Assembly (NCBI GenBank): GCA_034430895.1
Contig: DAOUDW010000112.1
Span: forward strand, 1-64,000
Source: WVZH01 sp034430895
GTDB lineage: Bacteria; Chloroflexota; Anaerolineae; Anaerolineales; E44-bin32
Reading direction: 5' to 3'
Length of the DNA stretch: 64,000 nucleotides
Shown here: in pieces, positions 60,420-64,000 of the stretch
Position numbering within the stretch: the first letter of the stretch is position 1
Layout: each line of letters begins with the position of its first letter
Position numbers and translations under genes: made by a program
The notes under the pieces: generated by a model
Databases searched by the model: none
The model's input: the letters and a program-made list of their open reading frames with translations, nothing else
What the model was told of the DNA's origin: nothing

Positions 60420-62510
60420 ATGAAATCAAAATCGTTTTTTCCATTCATTGTGCTCTTTGGGATTTTATTCGTGGCATTCGCGCTGCAGGGTTGCTCCCCT
60501 CCACCTGTGTGTGGCGTGACGGATTACATCGTCACCAAGTCCGATGACAGCAACGATGGAGTCTGCGACGCCGATTGCTCCTTGCGCGAAGCGGTAATTA
60601 ACGCAAATGCCTGCGCGGGACATCAAACCATTCACATCCCCGCAGATGGCTACACCCTGACTCTGGTTGGCGATGGTGAAGACGCGGCAGCCACCGGCGA
60701 TCTGGACATCACGGACGACGTGACCATTATTGGCACCGGGGTCCCTTCTGTACACGGTTTTCATTCAGATCGCGTCTTTGAAATCTTCAGTCCGGCAGAA
60801 GTGGTGATGGACCACATCATGGTGATCGACGGACAGGAACAGGCTGGGGCGGGGATCTACAATCGAAGCAATTTGACCTTGTACGGACTATCCATCCACG
60901 ATAATCTAGCCATCGTTCCGCCAGGAGGTTCGGGGTATTCAGCCGGCGGTGGAATTTTCAATGAAATGGGCACACTGACCATGGTCGACACACAAGTTTT
61001 TTCCAATGAGGCCGAGGTCGGCGGGGGCATCCATAACTTTGCTACAGCCGAATTGAACGCAACAAACCTAACCCTGGCTGGGAATGTAGCCAATTTAAGT
61101 GGCGGTGGTTTGTGGAACAATATGGCCGCCACAGCGAATATCAATGATGCTTTGATCCGCTTGAACGACGCCGTTGAAAACGGTGCAGGTATCTACAATT
61201 CCGGCGAGATGGAAATCAACCTGGTTACATTTGAGGAAAACGTGAGTGTCCTGGATGGAGGCGGTTTGTTCACCACGGCGGATGGTGTGTCCATTCTATA
61301 CGATGCCTGGTTCACGAATAATAATGGGCGCCACGGCGGCGCAGTTTACAACCATGGCATGACTCACCTCTACCGCACCGGGATCAACAACAACAGCGCC
61401 CTGGGTACGGGTGGCGTTGGTGGACTTGGTGGCGGCGCCTACAATGATTCCACTGGCGGCTTACTATTACGCAACGTCACCGTCAGTTCGAATATGAGTA
61501 CAGCTGCAGCAGCTCCAGGTGGCTCCGGGATCTACAATGCGGGCAATCTACGCATCGAGTTCACCACAATCGCATACAACGGCAACGATGGAATTCATAA
61601 CATCAGCGCCGGGGAATACAACATCACCAGTAGTATCGTTTCGCACAATCCCGGGGGGAACTGCACCGGACCTATCACACCGAATTCGAATGGCCACAAC
61701 GTCGATAGCGCTGACACCTGCGCGCTGATCGAATCCAGCGACTTGGTCAACACGGATCCACTCCTGGCGCCATTGGCAAGCAACGGCGGCAACAGTCTTA
61801 CACACCTGCTCAATCCGGGCAGTCCGGCGATAGACTCGGGCGATATCTCCAAGTGTACTGCGCTGGATCAACGCGGCGTATCCCGACCCCAGGGCGGTGG
61901 CTGCGATCGCGGCGCGGTTGAAATGGAAGGTCCCACACCAACGCCTGTCCCAACAGACAAACCGACCCCTGTGGCGACACCCACACCAACGCCTGAACCA
62001 ATCTCTGTGTCGATCAACTTCAACGCCGACCAGTACCTGCTCGAGGAAGGTGAATGTACAACACTGCACTGGCAAGTTGAGAACGCAGACGAAATCTTCC
62101 TGGACGGTGAATTGGTTGACGCATTGGGCGCACGCCAGGTCTGCCCCGAAACGACAACCACCTATGAGTTGCTGGTGACCTCTGCTGCCGGTGAAGAGCA
62201 AGCCTACGTGACCATTGAAGTCGAGATTCTTCCAGAGCCCCCGGAAGCGCCTGGACGATTGCGCGTATCCGATTGGGTTTGCGATCCCAAGCTGTATCGG
62301 GTGACCCTGGAATGGTTCGATCTAGCTGACAACGAAAGCGGCTATAAAGTGTATCGCAACGGAGTACTGCTGGCCACATTACCCGCCAACTCAACCAGTT
62401 ACGTGGATAATTCTCCTTTCGGTGGACCTTACACCTATGATGTGGTGGCGTTCAACGATGGGGGCGCATCGCCGAAAGCATCCGTGATCGCGAAGAGCTG
62501 CAACTATTAA
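60420..62510 (+). CDS. CSLREA-domain beta-helix lipoprotein with Ig-like and fibronectin-like tail, copy 1
   Basis: 696 residues, AAGGAAGG upstream. Lipobox FALQGC near residue 25. A CSLREA domain follows (DADCSLREAVINANAC, about 52-67). A right-handed beta-helix then runs to about 480, with rungs such as GGGIFNEMGTLT and GGGLWNNMAATA. A Pro/Thr linker (about 510-535) leads to an Ig-like domain and an Fn3-like domain ending at the C-terminus. CSLREA proteins are secreted, surface-bound and of unknown function; the helix suggests carbohydrate or protein binding. A near relative follows directly. Confidence 0.85.
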   Translation: MKSKSFFPFIVLFGILFVAFALQGCSPPPVCGVTDYIVTKSDDSNDGVCDADCSLREAVINANACAGHQTIHIPADGYTLTLVGDGEDAAATGDLDITDDVTIIGTGVPSVHGFHSDRVFEIFSPAEVVMDHIMVIDGQEQAGAGIYNRSNLTLYGLSIHDNLAIVPPGGSGYSAGGGIFNEMGTLTMVDTQVFSNEAEVGGGIHNFATAELNATNLTLAGNVANLSGGGLWNNMAATANINDALIRLNDAVENGAGIYNSGEMEINLVTFEENVSVLDGGGLFTTADGVSILYDAWFTNNNGRHGGAVYNHGMTHLYRTGINNNSALGTGGVGGLGGGAYNDSTGGLLLRNVTVSSNMSTAAAAPGGSGIYNAGNLRIEFTTIAYNGNDGIHNISAGEYNITSSIVSHNPGGNCTGPITPNSNGHNVDSADTCALIESSDLVNTDPLLAPLASNGGNSLTHLLNPGSPAIDSGDISKCTALDQRGVSRPQGGGCDRGAVEMEGPTPTPVPTDKPTPVATPTPTPEPISVSINFNADQYLLEEGECTTLHWQVENADEIFLDGELVDALGARQVCPETTTTYELLVTSAAGEEQAYVTIEVEILPEPPEAPGRLRVSDWVCDPKLYRVTLEWFDLADNESGYKVYRNGVLLATLPANSTSYVDNSPFGGPYTYDVVAFNDGGASPKASVIAKSCNY

Positions 62511-62553
62511 ACGGATCGTTTGATGGATCGGCTTTGCGTTGATAAAGATTACG

Positions 62554-62595
62554 AATCATACCCGGGACATTTTTCCGTCCTGGGTATGATTTGTT
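62554..62595 (+). terminator. Terminator after CSLREA copy 1
   Basis: Fifteen-base stem, 62554-62568 with 62577-62591, pairing AATCATACCC with GGGTATGATT and one G-T wobble inside, followed by TTGTT. Confidence 0.75.
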
Positions 62596-62651
62596 AAAGC
62601 CCATGCACTCGTGATATGCTGATAGTTGTTTGTCACAAAAAACATGGGTCG

Positions 62652-62676
62652 TGCGTTCTAGATAGTAGAGAACGCA
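62652..62676 (+). other. Leader hairpin before CSLREA copy 2
   Basis: Eight-base stem TGCGTTCT / AGAACGCA with a nine-base loop, 70 bases before the start codon. No T-run. It may be a leader structure or an operator; nothing decides between them. Confidence 0.3.
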
Positions 62677-62745
62677 TGTGAGTCCATACATTATAGATTT
62701 GTATGGCCTAGATTTGTGCGAATTATGGTTCGGGAGGAGAACATC

Positions 62746-64000
62746 ATGAAATTCAAAGAACGATCACCTATGCTTGTCATCTTCGGTGTTATATTTCTGG
62801 CGCTTGCCTTGCAGGGGTGTGATCCTACGTACTGCGCTTCGGAATTTATCGTTACGAAATTCAACGACACCAACGACGGAATTTGTGATGGCGACTGCTC
62901 GCTGCGGGAAGCCGTCATCGGCTCCAACGTCTGCTCCGGCATACAAACCATCCGAATTCCGGCCGGTTCTTACGATCTCTCGATCGCCGGAACCGGAGAA
63001 GATCTCGCAGCCACCGGCGACTTGGATGTCACGCACGATGCCATTATCATCGGCGAGGGTGCACCGTCCATTGATGCCAATGGCATCGATCGTGTTTTCG
63101 ATATTCACAGCTCGGCAACAGTGGAGATCTCCACGATGATGATTCAAGGGGGCGAGGAACAATTTGGCGCCGGCATCCGCAACCAGGGATCGCTGACCAT
63201 GCATGGCGGCGTTGTGTCAAACAACACCTGTGTGTTCCCCGATGGCATCATGGGGGGATCGGGCGGTGGGGGAATCAGCAGCGACGGCACGTTGGTTCTT
63301 GAGCATACCCAGATCCGAGAGAACAGCGCCGACATGGGAGGCGGAATCCGGATCGCAGGGCCCGGTACGCTGGACATGAGCGGCAGCGGCGCGATGATCA
63401 ACGGTAACATTGCCCATGAAACAGGCGGTGGACTGGCTGTTGGGAATGGCTCCGAAGCCACCCTGACCGATGTGGATATCTGGCGCAATGAGACCACCTA
63501 CGATGGCGGGGGGATCTTCAACGCCGGCATCCTTCACCTGAACCAGAGCGCCGTCTATGAAAACACCTCCGGATATGTCGCCGGCGGTTTAATCAACTAC
63601 TACGGCGGAGAGGTATGGGCAACGGAAACCCGCTTCGAGGACAATAGTGCGGATCAGGGTGGCGCGATCCAGACTTCCGGTTTGGTCACGCTTTACCAGA
63701 GCAGCATAACGAATAACCACGCTACCAGCGGTGCTGGCGGTGGCGTATTTGTCGACGCTGCGGTGCCCGGCTTGCATTTACACAACACTACCGTTAGCAA
63801 TAACACCGCCAGTACGGCGGGTACCGGCGACGGTATTCACAATAACGCCGGTGACGTTTGGTTGGAATGGGTCACCGTGGCCGAAAATGACCAGATTGGA
63901 ATCTATAACTCTCCCGGCGGAACGACTGCGATCGAAAACTCGATCGTGGCGTACAACAGCGGCAGTAACTGCGCCGGGGCCGGCCTTGGGTCAGGCGGCT
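62746..64000 (+). CDS. CSLREA-domain beta-helix lipoprotein, copy 2 (cut by the window end)
   Basis: 418 codons to the edge, still open. GGGAGGAG precedes the ATG at 62746. The layout matches copy 1: lipobox LALQGC, then GDCSLREAVIGSNVC, then beta-helix rungs (GAGIRNQGSLTMHGG, GGGIFNAGILHLNQS, GGGVFVDAA). The first 110 residues are the most similar between the copies and the rungs less so, as expected for a tandem duplication followed by repeat drift. The tail lies outside the window. Confidence 0.85.
   Translation, partial: MKFKERSPMLVIFGVIFLALALQGCDPTYCASEFIVTKFNDTNDGICDGDCSLREAVIGSNVCSGIQTIRIPAGSYDLSIAGTGEDLAATGDLDVTHDAIIIGEGAPSIDANGIDRVFDIHSSATVEISTMMIQGGEEQFGAGIRNQGSLTMHGGVVSNNTCVFPDGIMGGSGGGGISSDGTLVLEHTQIRENSADMGGGIRIAGPGTLDMSGSGAMINGNIAHETGGGLAVGNGSEATLTDVDIWRNETTYDGGGIFNAGILHLNQSAVYENTSGYVAGGLINYYGGEVWATETRFEDNSADQGGAIQTSGLVTLYQSSITNNHATSGAGGGVFVDAAVPGLHLHNTTVSNNTASTAGTGDGIHNNAGDVWLEWVTVAENDQIGIYNSPGGTTAIENSIVAYNSGSNCAGAGLGSGG

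Noticed and set aside
1..64000. tRNA, rRNA, CRISPR arrays, phage or transposase genes
   Set aside because: I looked for cloverleaf-like sequences, regular spaced repeats and integrase or transposase motifs and saw none; small RNAs cannot be excluded by eye.

Overview
The window looks like a chromosomal segment of an uncultured Chloroflexota bacterium, most likely Anaerolineae-like. This is inferred from gene content and style, not from a marker gene: many lipoproteins with Thr/Pro-rich linkers, repeated membrane paralogs of the DUF4386 type, the neighbourhood ssb / DUF3467 / translin-like / Cas4-like nuclease / NAD kinase / recN, CSLREA beta-helix lipoproteins, and a ubiquitin-like conjugation operon. 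I saw no rRNA, tRNA, CRISPR array, phage module or insertion sequence.

Layout. 0-4 kb: propeller and other lipoproteins, one carrying a frameshift, with copies of a dispersed intergenic repeat. 4-6 kb: a NarL-type two-component pair. 6.4-9.8 kb: a membrane metallophosphoesterase and a deacetylase-like lipoprotein. 9.9-24.4 kb: four DUF4386-like membrane paralogs mixed with a MalT-like regulator, a propeller lipoprotein broken by an amber codon, a Tat flavodoxin, an MFS transporter, a quinone-oxidoreductase-like enzyme, an AraC regulator and a CPBP protease. 24.7-30.1 kb: a Cys-rich DUF6062-like protein, then a heterodimeric ABC exporter with its MarR regulator. 30.4-35.9 kb: a nucleic-acid block on one strand (ssb, DUF3467, translin-like, Cas4-like nuclease split in two, nadK, zinc-finger membrane protein, recN). 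35.9-47.3 kb: a propeller protein, clpC, a large hybrid histidine kinase, an O-methyltransferase, mutY with an intact Nudix box, and a class A penicillin-binding protein. 47.4-53.4 kb: a 1990-residue alpha-2-macroglobulin lipoprotein with a CTEQ thioester, convergent with the PBP. 60.4 kb to the end: two CSLREA beta-helix lipoproteins, the second cut by the window edge.

The highlight is 53.57-60.18 kb, a compact operon for a bacterial ubiquitin-like pathway. In order it encodes a GntR-E1 fusion, a membrane RING protein, a Ubl-E2 fusion with a eukaryote-like HPN...Cys active site, a free 88-residue Ubl ending in Gly, a JAMM deubiquitinase-like protease, a membrane FHA protein and a membrane vWA protein. 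It opens with a -35/-10 promoter overlapped by a perfect TGGTCAGACCA palindrome and closes with a terminator. Activation (E1), transfer (E2), ligation or scaffolding (RING), modifier (Ubl) and removal (JAMM) are all present. The E1 appears able to repress its own operon. The Ubl-E2 fusion joins exactly where the free Ubl ends, which suggests a JAMM-processable precursor or a built-in Ubl. Related bacterial operons are known from comparative genomics; the GntR-E1 fusion with its own operator and the exact Ubl|E2 junction are the parts I would call potentially undescribed.
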